Source: Isoperla grammatica (taxonomy: Eukaryota; Arthropoda; Insecta; Plecoptera; Perlodidae). From it: a stretch of DNA of 64,000 bases. The DNA is taken from assembly GCA_945910005.1 (NCBI GenBank), contig OX246744.1:4454350-4518349 (forward strand), in the 5' to 3' direction. The notes below the pieces were generated by a model. It was not told the DNA's origin and made no database searches. It saw only the letters and a program-made list of their open reading frames with translations. Made by a program: the position numbers and the translations under genes. Positions within the stretch are counted from its first letter, which is position 1. Every line of letters begins with the position of its first letter. This document shows, in pieces, positions 40,080-53,435 of this stretch.

Positions 40080-42020
40080 CTAGCTACATTTAACAAAATC
40101 TGCTCGTGGTGAGCGGTGCTTGCAATGGTGGCTCTCGTGGGTATTAAAACCGCCCAAAGTTAATATTTTGTATTATACCATGAGAACGCTTCCAAATATT
40201 AAAAAGTGATTCTGATCCTGCCCTTAGTTTTGTATCAGCTACACAATGGGTTAAAAAGGAAAAAAATATTTAATGTGTATAATTGAATGACAAACAATAT
40301 TAGCTAAAGTATACAGTATAAAGTACTGTCACAGTCTTTGTACAACACATGTCTATGGCGACGTTATGACACTGACAGTAGTTATTGGCCAAGAGAATGT
40401 ACAATAATAGTCAAGTACACAGGAACACAGTACTTGAAACGTCGTAATATAACTACATTAGCAATACTAACGCAATTGGTCATTGAGCCTTAACCTTTGT
40501 CGGTTTCGTTGTGTTGTTGTTGACATATTGTAAACATTACTTTGACTGCGACAAGGGCTGAATGACGTGAGGATGATTTATGAACATATTTTATTCGCGT
40601 TTTATCTTGTTCTTAACCTTAAATTCACTTGACATCTTAGTCATAATTGGATTTTAAATTTCAAAATCAGAATATGAATATATTTCTGTGACCCTAATTA
40701 AATTCTACCACCGAAAAAATCAACGATAAATTAAATAAATATCTTTGCCAATAAATAAGAAAAGTAACATTTCAATATTTCTATTCCCATCTTTACAAGA
40801 ACAATATTTTTTTGTTCATCATTCATTAATCCTATTCAGTAACAATTAAAACCTATTTTCAACGTAGGGCAATAAATACAACTAGTTTTTAAAACTTACA
40901 ATTAAACATAGACAAAAACCCTGACCAAATTCAAATAAAATGGCAACAACAAAACAAACTAGTATAAACAAGTGAAAAATAGAAATTATTAATATGTTAT
41001 GATCTAAATTAAAATTTTCAGTGGTGTGGTTTACACAATGAAAAGAGATATAACAGAAACACACACAAGTGTGGAAAAAATATAGCACACTACACATTAA
41101 AAGAATAAAAAGTATAGAAAAACAGAAATAGAAACAAAATGTGAAAGAAAAGAGAACATAATTTATTATTATTGTTATTATTCTATATCATCTTTATCTG
41201 AAAGAAGGTCACATACGCCATTTGTCACAGTTAAGAACCACCACAACATACAACACATCACACCACATGAAATAAGTTAAAAAACAGTGAAACAGTCTCC
41301 TATAATGTTTCTCACACGTTGTAAAACTAACGACATAAGTCTGTCGCCACGAAAAACCACAAACACTAATAAAGCAAGTAACCAAGAAGTAAACTATTTT
41401 ATCTATTAAACTATAGAACAACACATTTACACTTAACAAATGTGAAATGATATCGCAATAACGACGAAACTAGGTCGTTACCATTAACATTTAGAATTTA
41501 TTGTTTTTAATTTTGATCGAAATTGAATAAGAACAGAAGCATTTTACAGAAAGACGAAATCATTCGAATAAAGTATCATCTAGCACAATTGCACAATAAA
41601 ACAACTAAAGAAATTGGATATATCGGTCGAGGTGGGTTCCTGCTCGTGGTGACCGGTGCCCGAAATGGGCTCTCGTGGGTATTAAACCGCCCAAAATTAA
41701 TGTTTTTTATTGTACCATGAGAACGCTTTCAAATATTGAAAAAGTGATTCTGATCCTGTCTTTGGTTTTGTATCAACTACACAATGGGCTTAGAATATAT
41801 TCAAAAAATACATTTTTACGATTGTTATTTTATTTCGTTTGTAATTATTAATTATTAAATCATAAATAATATAAGAATCGTAACGGTAACAAACTGTGAG
41901 TGTTTTTGAATCCATTTTTAGCTGATACAAAACTAACGACAGGATCAGAATCACCTTTTCATTATTTGGAAGAGTTCTCATGATACAATAAAAAATGTTT
42001 GAGGTTTTAATACCCATTTA
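40080..42020. mobile_element. Related MITE copies (ctcgtgggtattaaacc family)
   Basis: gctcgtggtgagcggtgc at 40,103 and gctcgtggtgaccggtgc at 41,641 start similar segments (ctcgtgggtattaaaaccgc; aaaaagtgattctgatcctg). The second is closed by an inverted arm at about 41,930-42,010. Between them the sequence is AT-rich with no gene seen. Confidence 0.65.
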
Positions 42021-42126
42021 CCTTAACCACACTATTTCTCATCAAGCTCAAATGTACCTTATATTTGCATCCGTCACCCTTTATATTCTCATTCATAAAA
42101 ACATCCACCCTATACACCATTTCAAA

Positions 42127-42355
42127 AACTATCTAGGACCCTTTGTATGAGTATCATCACGGTCTCCTAAGTCTTCAAGAACAACAATACACAACAATAA
42201 AAAATCAGTTTTCAAATGTTATATCAAGGTTCATTGATGCAAACAAGATCATCATCTACTTACCATGATTTTATGTTGTTAAATGTTGTTCATTGTTGCT
42301 AATAAAGATTTAGAGGACCGTGATGATAATCATACAAAGTGTCCTAGATAGTTTT
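42127..42355. mobile_element. Inverted-repeat MITE (tcctagat / atctagga ends)
   Basis: aaaaactatctaggaccctt at the left and gtgtcctagatagttttt at the right. The arms continue through catcacggtctcctaa and aggaccgtgatga. Belongs to the same broad family as 27,803 and 49,336. Confidence 0.8.
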
Positions 42356-42689
42356 TGAAATTGTCTGTTGGTATGATACCAATGTTTTTTCTCTTGATGT
42401 TGAAACACAAAAGACAAAGTCTGATTCCCATTTAGTTGTGTTCGACAGAAATAAGTGGATTGCTTCACAACTCCCTGGTTTCTTATTGGGTTAGAAGTAA
42501 GTGGGTCAAGTTGAAACCAGACAGGAACAAAACCAACATGTTCAATGTTGAAAGTGCAGCTGTTCATTTAGAGCTTGATTCCCTGTGTTACGATGTATCG
42601 ATACACGTTGGTATAAATCTTTTGTGTTCTATATTATTACACAGAGAATAGAGTCTGCGAAAGCAGAGCGTGGGAACTTAACGGTAAAG

Positions 42690-43065
42690 GGTAGTTTCAC
42701 TGTAAAAACCGCTCTAAATTAACGTTATAATTTATATTTTGAGAACACTAAACAATATTGAAAAAGTGATGATTGAGCGAAACTTGGTTTTGTAAGAGCT
42801 ACAATCTGGATTAACAAAATTTCAAATATTGTTATCATTACGGTTGTTATTTAAAAAATCAATTAATAATTAATTCCTTAATTGGTTTCTCAAATAGCAA
42901 CAGTAATGATAGAAATATTTGAAATTTTGTAAATCCAGATTGTAGCTTCTACAAAACCAAGTTTCGCTCATTCATCACTTTTTCAATATTGTGTAGTGTT
43001 CTCAAAATATAAATTAAAAACGTTAAATTGGCTCGGGTTTTTACAGTGAGACTATTCTTCACCGT
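42690..43065. mobile_element. Inverted-repeat MITE with long arms
   Basis: gtttcactgtaaaaaccgct mirrors cgggtttttacagtgagact; gagcgaaacttggttttgta mirrors acaaaaccaagtttcgctca. About 375 bp, non-coding. Confidence 0.85.
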
Positions 43066-43683
43066 AAAGGTTTTCTCATCGTATTTTTAAAACAACTTTT
43101 AAATCGAAATTGTGCGAAGATATACCAGACAAATATTATCAGGGTCTAAACAGACAACGTAAATAAATATATGCGATAATTAAATTTATTTTATAATTAC
43201 ATTGAATCCAAACGTTATTAATTTTGCATATATTTATTTTTGTTGGACTCTGACAATATCTGTCTTGTGTATCTTCTCACAATATTGGTATTAAAGTTGT
43301 TTGAAAGATAGGAACTGAAAAACTTAAACTCTGACGCTCAGATACCACCCCTAGCCTGCACAACCCCCGCTTCATGTTGACCACAATTGCTTAAAAATTA
43401 TCAAAAATAAACAATACTATGCTTTTCCAGAATGTGTAGTATTCAATCTTATAAAATTGTATTTGTTCCACTAAATATTTCCGTTTTTCAAGATGCTCTT
43501 ATTTAAATTGTGAAAGCTGTATCGCGCCAATGTATTACAACATTTAAATTTGCCATAACGAAGTTATATACGGTGTTTTTAATATTATCTATAAAAAAAA
43601 AAATTAAAAAAGCATTACCGGCCACTTCAATAATGAAAAACCATATAGCCGCATGTGATTTTTTGACCACTACAATTAAACTG

Positions 43684-43920
43684 CACTGTATATAGTGTTA
43701 AGATATTGTTTACGTCATAAGTACATCAAGGCTATTCCGTATGTTCTCTGTCACCTTTTTGCACTGTATATAGTGTTAAGATATTGTTTACGTCATAAGT
43801 ACATCAAGGCTATTCCGTATGTTCTCTGTCACCTTTTTGCACTGTATATAGTGTTAAGATATTGTTTACGTCATAAGTACATCAAGGCTATTCCGTATGT
43901 TCTCTGTCACCTTTTTGCAC
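43684..43920 (+). repeat. 78-bp perfect tandem triplication, open frame
   Basis: cactgtatatagtgttaaga starts identical units at 43,684, 43,762 and 43,840. The unit length is exactly 26 codons, so one plus-strand frame stays open across all three (YCLRHKYIKAIPYVLCHLFA core). No sign of a real gene around it. Confidence 0.95.
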
Positions 43921-44320
43921 TCGTGTTTTATTAGTTATGGTAACTGATCGTTACTTCTCATCAAAATATGACCAAATATGGTTGGGTATTGATATGTACT
44001 GTAGATAAACATGAGATTGTTTTTGCTGTCAAAAAGTGATAAAACAATAAAAACAATAATTCTAATTTAAGCGCACACATATATTGAACAATTGCTGTAA
44101 CTTGATAAAATTCTGGTCACAATGTTCTTTACACCATAGACTTTCTTGCTCCCAATTTACACATTCCTATTCTTACACAACTATGACTTATGGACCATAT
44201 TTTACCTGCAAGAACTTTGGCTTACGAAACATTTATTTTCGTTTCACGTTTTCATTTTCAAACACCCACCCACCCACACAAAAACACAAACACAGAATCT
44301 CAACACCAACAAATTCTTAC

Positions 44321-44450
44321 CTGCGTTCGACGAAATTATTTTTACCCTCTTTCCAAAACTATTTTTAAATAAATTTTGCCCGCAAGAACCGCGTTAAACG
44401 AAAGAGTGAGTTTCTAATTTTGACCGTAATATTTCGTCTCCCGATCTGAA
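44321..44450 (-). promoter_or_regulatory. Candidate non-coding first exon and start site of thin
   Basis: On the minus strand a perfect consensus donor, CGCAG|gtaaga, ends at 44,321. Upstream of it, about 130 nt lead to GTTCAGATC (44,444-44,451), which resembles an arthropod initiator. The stretch 44,440-44,500 is richer in CpG than its surroundings. If used, the intron to the start-codon exon would be about 9 kb. This is inference from signals only; the upstream edge is a guess. Confidence 0.33.
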
Positions 44451-46569
44451 CTAACTAAACTGCGTTCGTCTCCGTCGACTTTCCGCAACTCTCATATCCT
44501 GGTACAGATTTAGAATGTGGTTCTCAAGAAATCCCCCACGTTAAATCCGTCCCGAAAACATTGACCGTGGTTTGTGTAACACGTCTGTGTTTGATGAGGG
44601 ATCGATGTTATTGATGTGGGTAGTTGTTTGACACGTGGGTTGGGGCCATGCGGTTAACTGGTGCCAAGATGGTTGCCGACATACGCCAATACCCGTGAGC
44701 ATCATTTGATTGGGTTTGTTTCTATCTTTATTGCATTTTCTATCGGTTTCTGTTTTGTATGTAACTTCCGTGTGATGTAGAGCGATTTCCGTGTGTTAAA
44801 TTTGCTTCCGTGGCTCAATTGACATTACAGTATTTATATTTTATTATTAATTTCATTTTTGTCTTTAACAATGAATAAATATGGTTTCATCTGATAATGA
44901 AAGAAAATTCAAAATTGATTTATTAATTTATCAAATTAATTTTTAAAACTGATTTTCAAGGGAGGATATTCAATACAACAATACAATTATTAATGGAAAA
45001 TCATAAATTTGCAAGAATAACAAAAAAACAGATAAAAGAAATTTATAAATTTATGGTGAATATATTTAAATTTAATAAAATAATAGAAGGAAAAAATAAA
45101 CATACATTTTATATTAAAAACGTCCTGTGTGCAGCCACAGTCACAAGGAAGGTGAAATAATACATTCTTTTAATAAGAGAACAAAAACAAAAGTGAATTA
45201 CTAAAACTTGTCATATGACGTGTGATTAATTAATGTTAGAATATGGGTCACGAAAACGGTTTTGACAGAAGAAAAGAAGGCTTGAAGAGTGTCTGTGTGA
45301 CAAAATAAATATTTGTCACAGACTTGGAGGGCAAAGTGCCAAGTGATGGGCTAAGGACCGCTTGCAGTTTCCTCTTTAGCTGTGACTTTGCAGATAATCT
45401 CTCTGCTATCCTCAATGTATTCATTCACACATTTCAATAATTTTCATTTTCTGTTATTGTTTAATTTTTTTTTTTTTTTTACAGACATAATTTTGGTATG
45501 TCTGTTATCTTCATTGTTATTTTAATTTGTTCAGTGCTTGTATTATTATGCGTATTAAAATATATAACCAAATTTATTTGATTGCCCTTCTAAATAACAA
45601 AAATAACAATTAAAAAAAACATAATTCATTTAATCGGTCTTTGTGAAATCTGTGAAAAGTCCATTTAATGTCGACTTAAAATAAAACTCTGCAATGAACG
45701 AGATTATTGTAACTTAAAAATATGTTATTCAAGAACAATATATTGCTCCACTAATATGCAGAAGTGTTTTGTTTCTGCCCGAACATATTTATTCTCCTTC
45801 AATCTCTATATAAATCGAGCGCAAATTCAAGTCAAGTATATGTGAGCAATATCTGTTGAATGTGCTGAAACCCACGTGGTTCTCACACACGTGGTCACTT
45901 GCGAAGTTGTGAACATTCTAAGCTGATTTATTTTCACTACAAAGTCTATTTGGTGCTAAAAAAAACACACTTGTTAAATTTTTGACTTAATTAATTCTGA
46001 AGTACCATAACTGATAGATGGTTATATTGTTCGTATTTGTAGTTTAACATGTATCGATAGTAATTCTTTCAGTTTTTCACTTGAGTTTCACTTTAACATT
46101 ATAATAATATCGATGAAATTTCAACTCAATACCAAGCAATAAAGAGAAATAACCAATTACACATAAAACAAAACAAACCTTCTTGCAAACGTTCCAGTGG
46201 TTACACTGAACCCAAAAAGTACAGAATAAACTAGGGATGTTACTTCTTGTTTCAAGATAACCGCGAAAGTCTTCTTTGTTTACGTACGCACGTGTGGAAA
46301 CGCCATAAACTTCACATAAAATGTTTGTGACGTCATACTTTAGGCAACACACTTTAACGCGATACTTGGCACTGAGAATAACACACAAACATCTTCCGAG
46401 CAAGGGAATGGTCGTAAGAATAGCATGTGTGTGTAAACGTGGTACTTCTTCAAGCGTAAATTTTAGATTATTTGTTGTTTAACGATGTCCACTAGTCTAC
46501 TATCATAACATGTCGTCGGTGGCTGTTTCGAGAAAAGGACAATTAGATCGTAAAGGGGAAGAAAAGTAA

Positions 46570-46890
46570 TTCCATTACTTCTTGTCTTAGGAATAAGTAA
46601 ACGGTGACTTTGGAGCCGTCCTAGCAACGAAGCACTCAATTAATTCAAAGTTGTTCTGAATCGGCCTAGTTGATTCTAACATTTGTCCGCAGGTGTTCGC
46701 ACTGTCCAATCACTGATTCATATGTTTCGTATTTGAAATATCGATCTTTGATTGGTTATCGCTCACTCATCGATGGTGTTCGAAGCCTACAGGGTTGGTT
46801 TAGTCGCTTTAAATTAAAGTCCCCCACTGCAAATCAGTTTAGTTACTGAGTGGGTAGACTCTAAATGTGAATTTATTTATTTATTTATGT
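46570..46890 (+). mobile_element. SINE family B copy with (ATTT)n tail
   Basis: cttcttgtcttaggaataag to gaatttatttatttatttat, the same orientation and tail as 11,726-12,145, lacking the tRNA head. Confidence 0.82.
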
Positions 46891-49017
46891 GGACAGTATT
46901 TTGTCTGACTTCTCCTCCTTGACCTGTCCGGCTAGGGTGGCCCTCAGAAGCATACGCTTTCGCCGGCTCTCGGTATACCAGCAAGCACTTCAAACGTAAC
47001 GAAAAAATAGAAGAAATAATTTTATTTTCATTGGATGTTGCCCAGTTATAAATATTTGTTGACCTGATTCTTGTTTTCAAATTTATTATTAGAGCAAAGG
47101 TCTAGAGATTTGTGCAGAAGTTGCAGCGTTGTGAGTTATAAGGATGTAGCTACGTCCTTGATGACGTATTCAATGTTACGTTTGTTCCCTTTAACTCAAG
47201 GACAAAATAACATCAACACATACGTAGATGATAAAATGCAACGATTTTACATTTTTTGTGATGCTTTTTTGTCATTGAATTCAAAGAAACTTAAACGGGA
47301 CATTAAACATTGATCCTAGGAAGCGGGATTGAAACCTACATAACCAACGAGCTACTTAAAATAAATTACTCATCTCGATTAATATGCATTCGTCATAAGA
47401 ACTAACAGTTCTCATTGGTTAAAACTTTGAATGTTGTTTTTAAGTTTTGAACCATATTTCCTCATTGCTTGTTTTGCATCCATATTTAATTAATTGGAAA
47501 TCTCAGTCGTACAAAACCTTTGTTTATGGAAGACAAAGAAAATTAATTTTGTATAATTCATGCATTCATAAATATGTATTTGCGTCTTCATTGTACAAGC
47601 GTGTGCATACCGGCGTATACGTATGTTTTAATACCAGAACAGAAGTACCGGATGGCAAAGAGTAAATTGGTTGGAGAGAATGAAGAAATAGTAAAAACAT
47701 AGTTAAAGAGGGTTGTCTTGTTTTTGAGCTTTTTGTTGACGTGAATATTTTACTGTCGGAAAATTGATGTTTTGAAGCAACACTGTTATCTTGAAGTAAG
47801 AAAATGCTCCGTGTGATGCGTTGATAAGAGTTCACATCCACGAAACGTTTGCTCCAAATATCTCAATGTTGTCTCACCATTTGTTCAATATACGAATAGT
47901 TATATAGCTTTCATTTTTTGTTATCATAGTAACTTAACTCTTCGAAAGAAACAGAAATGTAATTTTTATCTAAAATACTTTTCGGATAGAGTAAAAATTA
48001 ACATATTCGTAAAAGGACGGACATTTACTATGATCTCACATTTTGCCAACAATTTACCACGTATATTCAATCCTGACAAAGCACTAATTTACGATGATTG
48101 TATCGTATGAGAGAACTGTTGGTGACAATGACACGTTGCCAAATTTACGACGAGTTGAGGACACACACGCTGTATTTACAATGTTGCCAGACCGTCACTA
48201 CAGAACACGGAAGTAATGACAAATGATGAACCTGTTTAAATATGTGTTTACGTAAACATATTAGTATATTTGACGCTTGTACCAAGAGAATGAGTACTTA
48301 TGACTAGAGGTGCGTGAATTTTGCAAATTACAATAACATCGAAATATAAAGGAATAATTTCATGTTTTATAAGAAATGAGGATGAATTAGTCAATTTTAA
48401 ACCAGAATATATCAAAGTGCATTCACTTCAATCTACCGACATTTGTACAAATCGGCGAATAACATCGAAATTCATGCCATTAATGTTTATAATGACACAA
48501 ACTGGTACACACATGAAAAGTAGGAATTTTTATTACAAGCCAGTTTTTTGTTTGCTAATTGGCCAGTGTAGATAGCAGATTGAGTGTTCGGTTCCCAGTT
48601 CGGGCTTGATTTTTTTCTTTGGAAATTGGTTATAATATCTTTATACTGACTGGTGTAAATGAAAACGGTGATTTTAGAGCCGTCATAACAACGATGCACA
48701 TAATATATGGTACACAACATCCTGAAAATCAGTTCTTGTAAAACACAGTATAGAGACAAAAAATAATATATATTTATTTATTCTATTTTTATGTCAAAAC
48801 TGCAAACGTAAATATAGCTCAAACAGATGCAACTTAATATCTTGCATCGTGATGCTATCTGTATAATGTCCTGAAAATCAGGTGTTGTAACTGAGCGGGC
48901 AGGCAACAAATCATTTATATTATTTATTATATTATTTCTATCTTGAAAGTCAAAACTGCACAGAAATGTATTGTTTAAACAGATGCGACTTCATAACTTG
49001 CATCGTCATGGTGACTT

Positions 49018-49100
49018 TTCCCTATTTCGCAATAAATTTCCATTTCAGTTAGTGTCAGCGCAGTGGACGTTTGTGCCAAACTATTTTTACTCCATTAGGT
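49018..49100 (+). repeat. Duplicate of 49,898-49,985
   Basis: ccctatttcgcaataaattt followed by ccatttcagt and a gtttgt.gcc..ctatttttactcca-like end recurs 880 bp further on. Both carry ccatttcag, a good plus-strand acceptor. Confidence 0.75.
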
Positions 49101-49335
49101 GTATTCACATAATGCGCATGGCGGCCATACCGGATGCCATAATGCCATGTGATTTGTATAGTTCATTAATACAATGTTTAAAATGGCGTCTGGTTGAAAT
49201 TGAACTATTCTTTAACTTTGGTTCGATATTATTACTTGAAAACAACATAAACTCTTTTGTCTCGATTACTTTTTTTATCGTTTACAATAATCATTTTCGT
49301 AAACTGGTCGGGGAATATGCGTGCTAAAACTCTTG

Positions 49336-49840
49336 CATAAAATGATTTTCAAAATTGATCTGGGATCAAAATCATGGTTTTCTAAATCTTCAATGGCAAC
49401 AATGTACAACAAAAACAACTATTCTTCAAATGTTCTATAAAGGTGCATTTGTAATTGTTGTGCATTGTTGTCATTGAAGATTAAGAAGACCGTGATTAAC
49501 TCAGTCTAAAGGCTCATTCACGATCAAAACTTAGGTCTTCATAAACTCATTTAATAACGTTTCGTCACATAAATTCTGAGCATGATTCGGCTTCATTTTC
49601 GATTAAGCTAGCCTAGGCCTTGCGGCTGGCGCTGATTGGTTCTTTCTTACTGTTAAGTTTATTTTTATTTTAAAGTTTGATCGTTCCAAACTTAACCGTA
49701 GCCCAAAACTAAGTTTAACTTTTGGTCATAAACAATCGTGTGATCTTCCATAAGCCAAATCTTACTTTAAGTTGTAAGATAGCGGTTAAGTTTAATAGTG
49801 AATGGGCCTTAAGGGTCCTAGATCAACCTTGAAAATGGTC
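49336..49840. mobile_element. MITE split by a second MITE
   Basis: Outer ends aaattgatctgggatcaa (49,353) and gggtcctagatcaaccttga (about 49,813). Within, ggctcattcacgatcaaaac (49,512) mirrors the segment ending gaatgggcc (about 49,808), marking a younger inserted element of about 300 bp. Confidence 0.72.
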
Positions 49841-49878
49841 AAAATGTCATAATATATTTTCCCCTCTAATTTGGTCGA

Positions 49879-50160
49879 TGTGACGTCACGTGAATACTCC
49901 CTATTTCGCAATAAATTTCCATTTCAGTAACTGTAAACGCAACCGTTGGCGGACGTCTCGTTTGTCGCCGACTCTTTTTACTCCAGTGGCTACCGAGTCG
50001 TCCACTGCCGACTCTATATTTAAACTCTCCGTGCTCACTGCTCGCTGCACACGTCTACGGGTTCTTCAACCTTGTAGCGCTCGACGCGCGATCGGACGGA
50101 TCTCACGGGAACTAAACTCACCTCGACTAATGTTTCATGCACTCTAAACGCGTTACAAAA
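49879..50160. promoter_or_regulatory. CpG-rich, TATA-containing candidate regulatory island
   Basis: A TGACGTCA palindrome (CRE/ATF-type site) lies near 49,881. After it come many CpGs through 50,130, far above the surrounding sequence, a plus-strand TATATTTAAA near 50,012-50,022, and TCACTG about 20 nt downstream. On the minus strand, a strong donor CGAG|gtgagt ends at 50,122. Either strand could start transcription here. The first 95 bp are a duplicate of 49,018-49,100. Confidence 0.3.
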
Positions 50161-51786
50161 ACATTCGGTTGGGTGTGATAGAATATATTGAAAAGACAAA
50201 GCTTTCAATTTTTGACACTGTATCAAAATTAGATACTATATCGAGAATCGTTTTCGATTCGATATCGATATCAGCTTTCGATTCAATAACGATTAGCTAA
50301 CGGTATTGTACTTCGTTATGCCACCGATTGTATAAGTTACCGAAATAAATCAGTATTACTAAAGTTTTACAGTGTCCGTCGGATAACCAGGAATTATTAT
50401 TCTTTTACACTATATTGGATCTTTAATAAATTGTTTTTTTTCTATATGGAATTTTATATAAAATTAACATAGGTAATATTATAAAACGATAAAAGTTATA
50501 ATAACCCATGGACATACAGAATATTACTGTCAGTTAAACAAGTTCAAACCTGTTTTAACGAGTATAGAAAGTAACAATAATACAAATCTAACTCAGATCC
50601 AACTGTGTCTGATTGAGAGATAGTTTTCCACCGTTATCTTAGGGATGAAACTTAGATATTGAGCTAACAATAAAATAAAAAATAATAATAAAAATAATAT
50701 TATAATAGCTAGCTTTCATAATGTTCACACATTTTAAGTAAGGCAACATTTTTGAGTACACAATTGAAGGCCCCCAAGGCTGCTATACAAATATACAATA
50801 ATCAATATCTTTTGATTACGCATCTTTAGATTTATCTAGTAAACATACCGTATGGCAAACGTAAACGTTAAAAATAAAGTTTATGTCACTGTTTTTCTGA
50901 TCGCGTCACAAGATCTAGAAGCCAACGGATTGACCATGGTCCATGCCCCCACACCACCGACCGTGAAGAAATTATTGCACAATTTGATCACCGCTGCCAA
51001 CTTTCAAAAACTTTTTATTCTTGTCTTCTTTCCAAAATGACGTCACCGCGCAATTACTTAATAGAAAAAAATCATCATTCGCAAGAGAAAAGTGAATTTA
51101 GAACCGCTGGCGTTGAGGTTTTCATATAATGCGTTGGCGTAACGTTAGTGTATGTCAGAGTTGTTTTCTAAGAATATGACATTAGATGGCAGGTGATGTA
51201 TTTCTTTCTATACTTTTAAGAAGTCTATTTTCGACCAACCACTCTGAAAATCCTCTAACTAAGTAAAAAACACTTTTCTTGGTTCGAAGCCGACCACGGC
51301 AATCCTGACTGAAGGTTATTTCTGAGATTTGATTGGTTTTACGGCCCACTTATTACAACGACTCTATAAATAGGAATATATTTTTAAGTTTTATTTATAG
51401 CGTCAGCCAAATCAGATCCATCACACTTTTTGTTTTACGTCCGAAGATAGCGAGTGAACAGAGATTTGGATCAAGTTGAAATTTAGAACATCCATAAACT
51501 TCAATGTGGATTGAATGCCATTCGTTTTTTGGAAAAATAGGTCAAGAAGTTATTAAGATATAAAACAGTTACTCAAAATATGTTTCCGAAAACCCAACAG
51601 CGGCAAATTGTGTGATAGTCGTATTATAGTAAATTTCCCTCATATGTAGTCAAGGTAATCAAAATCCTCTGGTGTACGCTCGTCGAACTAAAAGCCAAGA
51701 TCGTGTAACTTATTCCACAATCTAAAGATCGAATGATATTCAATCGGGTCATGTCCCTCTTCAAGTGACTAATAAGCTGTCTTTGG

Positions 51787-51945
51787 TAGTAACGTAACGG
51801 AAGTAACGCGTTACTGTAACGAAATTACTTTTTCAGTAACGGAATCAGTAACGCCGTTACAATGGTTTATTACTAACGAGTAAAGTAATTTCATTACATT
51901 AGTTAGTGATTTTTACGTTACTAACGCGTTACTTTTTGTTAGGTT
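51787..51945. repeat. GTAACG-rich inverted/tandem repeat
   Basis: Many copies of GTAACG and its complement CGTTAC in both directions, with two gtaacgcgttac-like palindromes. Probably the remains of a hAT-like or other DNA-element terminus (inference). Confidence 0.65.
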
Positions 51946-52105
51946 ACAGTTGCAGTACTGCTTCAAATAACGTATTAAAATGTTTGCTGAATATATGAAC
52001 TTTCTCAAGTAAAAGTTCCTTTGTCAAGACAAGGATCATGTTACTTGAAAAGTTCCCCGAAAAAAGGACCGCCTACCCTAACTACATACACAGCTGCAGT
52101 ACCCG

Positions 52106-52199
52106 AGCAAGTGACTCCCGCAAGTTAGTCCCGCAAGTTACTCGCGCAAGTTACTCCCGCGAGTTACTCCCGCAAGTTACTCCCGCGAGTTACTCCCGA
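52106..52199 (+). repeat. 13-bp tandem repeat
   Basis: cgcaagttactcc and cgcgagttactcc alternate with a 13-bp period for about seven units. Confidence 0.88.
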
Positions 52200-52290
52200 C
52201 AAAGTGTCTCCAAAACAGATTTGTTGCTTTGTGATCACGGGATACGGTCTGGCTTGCTCTACGACAAACAGTTGCCGAGATAATCGAAAA

Positions 52291-52320
52291 AACCTAACCT
52301 ACCTAACCTAACCTAACCTA
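52291..52320 (+). repeat. Short interstitial insect-type telomere repeat
   Basis: Four to five CCTAA units with one partial unit; the complement is TTAGG, the ancestral insect telomere repeat. Too short to call a former telomere with confidence. Confidence 0.5.
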
Positions 52321-52774
52321 CTATTGTGCAGCCTTGCTGCCGTGTTCACCAAGTTCTCATTTTCGCCACCAGTCGCGACGAAATTAAAAACTGTTCAATG
52401 TTCTCAACTTCAACATATAACATTGCACATCGATCTTACCGACCGAAGGAATTCTTTATTTTTTCAACAGGTAGGTTGTGTTGGCTAACCTTTAACCTCT
52501 CAGTGAAAATGAGAATAGGCCTTTGCCCACGTTTCTTTAGTTTGCGTCAACTGAACAAACCTTGTAGAAACGTGATCCGGTGTTTATTTAATCATTTATC
52601 GTTCATTGTTTAACATGTTGTCTGATACACCCACAAGCACAAATGGGATTGGTGGAGCCTGGCCTAGCCATCCTACTGATCCTATCCTACGTTGATAAAT
52701 TAAAACACTCTTCAAATATCACAATAACTTATAATAAGTTGTTGTGGTATTTGAACACTTGGGAGGAATGATCG

Positions 52775-52890
52775 ACTTCACCTTGACTGAGGAAAACATC
52801 TGAAAAAGCTACAATCATGATTGCAGCTATCGAACCGATGACCTCCCAAATTAGAGCCTCGTGTGCTACAAACTGACCCATCCCTATCCG
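52775..52890 (-). mobile_element. tRNA-derived SINE head (family T), copy 3
   Basis: Minus strand: GATGGGTCAGTTTGTAGCAC (A box) and ATCGGTTCGATAGC (diverged B box), followed by the shared body (tgaggaaaacatctgaaaaa on the plus strand). Confidence 0.65.
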
Positions 52891-53435
52891 TTAATTAAAG
52901 CCAGCCTAGCCTAGGACATAAATCTTTATTTTTAATCCTACAAAAATACTGAACCCCTCATTTGACGGTATTTACATTGACCGAGGTTCTTCGAACCCAG
53001 AAGTTTAGCCTAACGGTCGCCACAGGCAGAGCTCTATCTAGTTCAAAGACACGGTTAGTTTGATAGTTGAGTGTCTGCCAAAAGAAGAAGGGAAAGGCAG
53101 GTGAAGTGAAGATATTCGGATCAACGAATGCCAGGTCGGACGAAACTAACCGGCGAAATGTAAAGTCTTTTTCTTTTTCTTTTAAAGGTCTTTGGCCGTG
53201 TATACTCTCAGTAAAGAACATTTGTCGTATGTTGGATGTATACCTGTCTCTATACAAGTTCATGGAATAAATGGTAAAGCCTGCCGGAGGCAGAGCCCAC
53301 ACAGAAAGAGAATTTAAGGTCTTCTTTTCGTATCTTTAAGTAAGAAGAAGAAGAAAAAGAAGTAAAAGAAGAGACAAGACAAGACGACGTTAGTAAATTC
53401 TTTGCCCAATAGTGTTACATAACGAAATATTCGAC

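Noticed and set aside
46077..46403. 108-residue minus-strand open frame
   Set aside because: Not recognised, hydrophobic and AT-biased, with no neighbours or splice signals; not supported as a gene.
52958..53302. 114-residue minus-strand open frame and its plus-strand counterpart
   Set aside because: No known motif; flanked by short inverted repeats (gcctgccggaggcagagc), so more likely part of a repeat.
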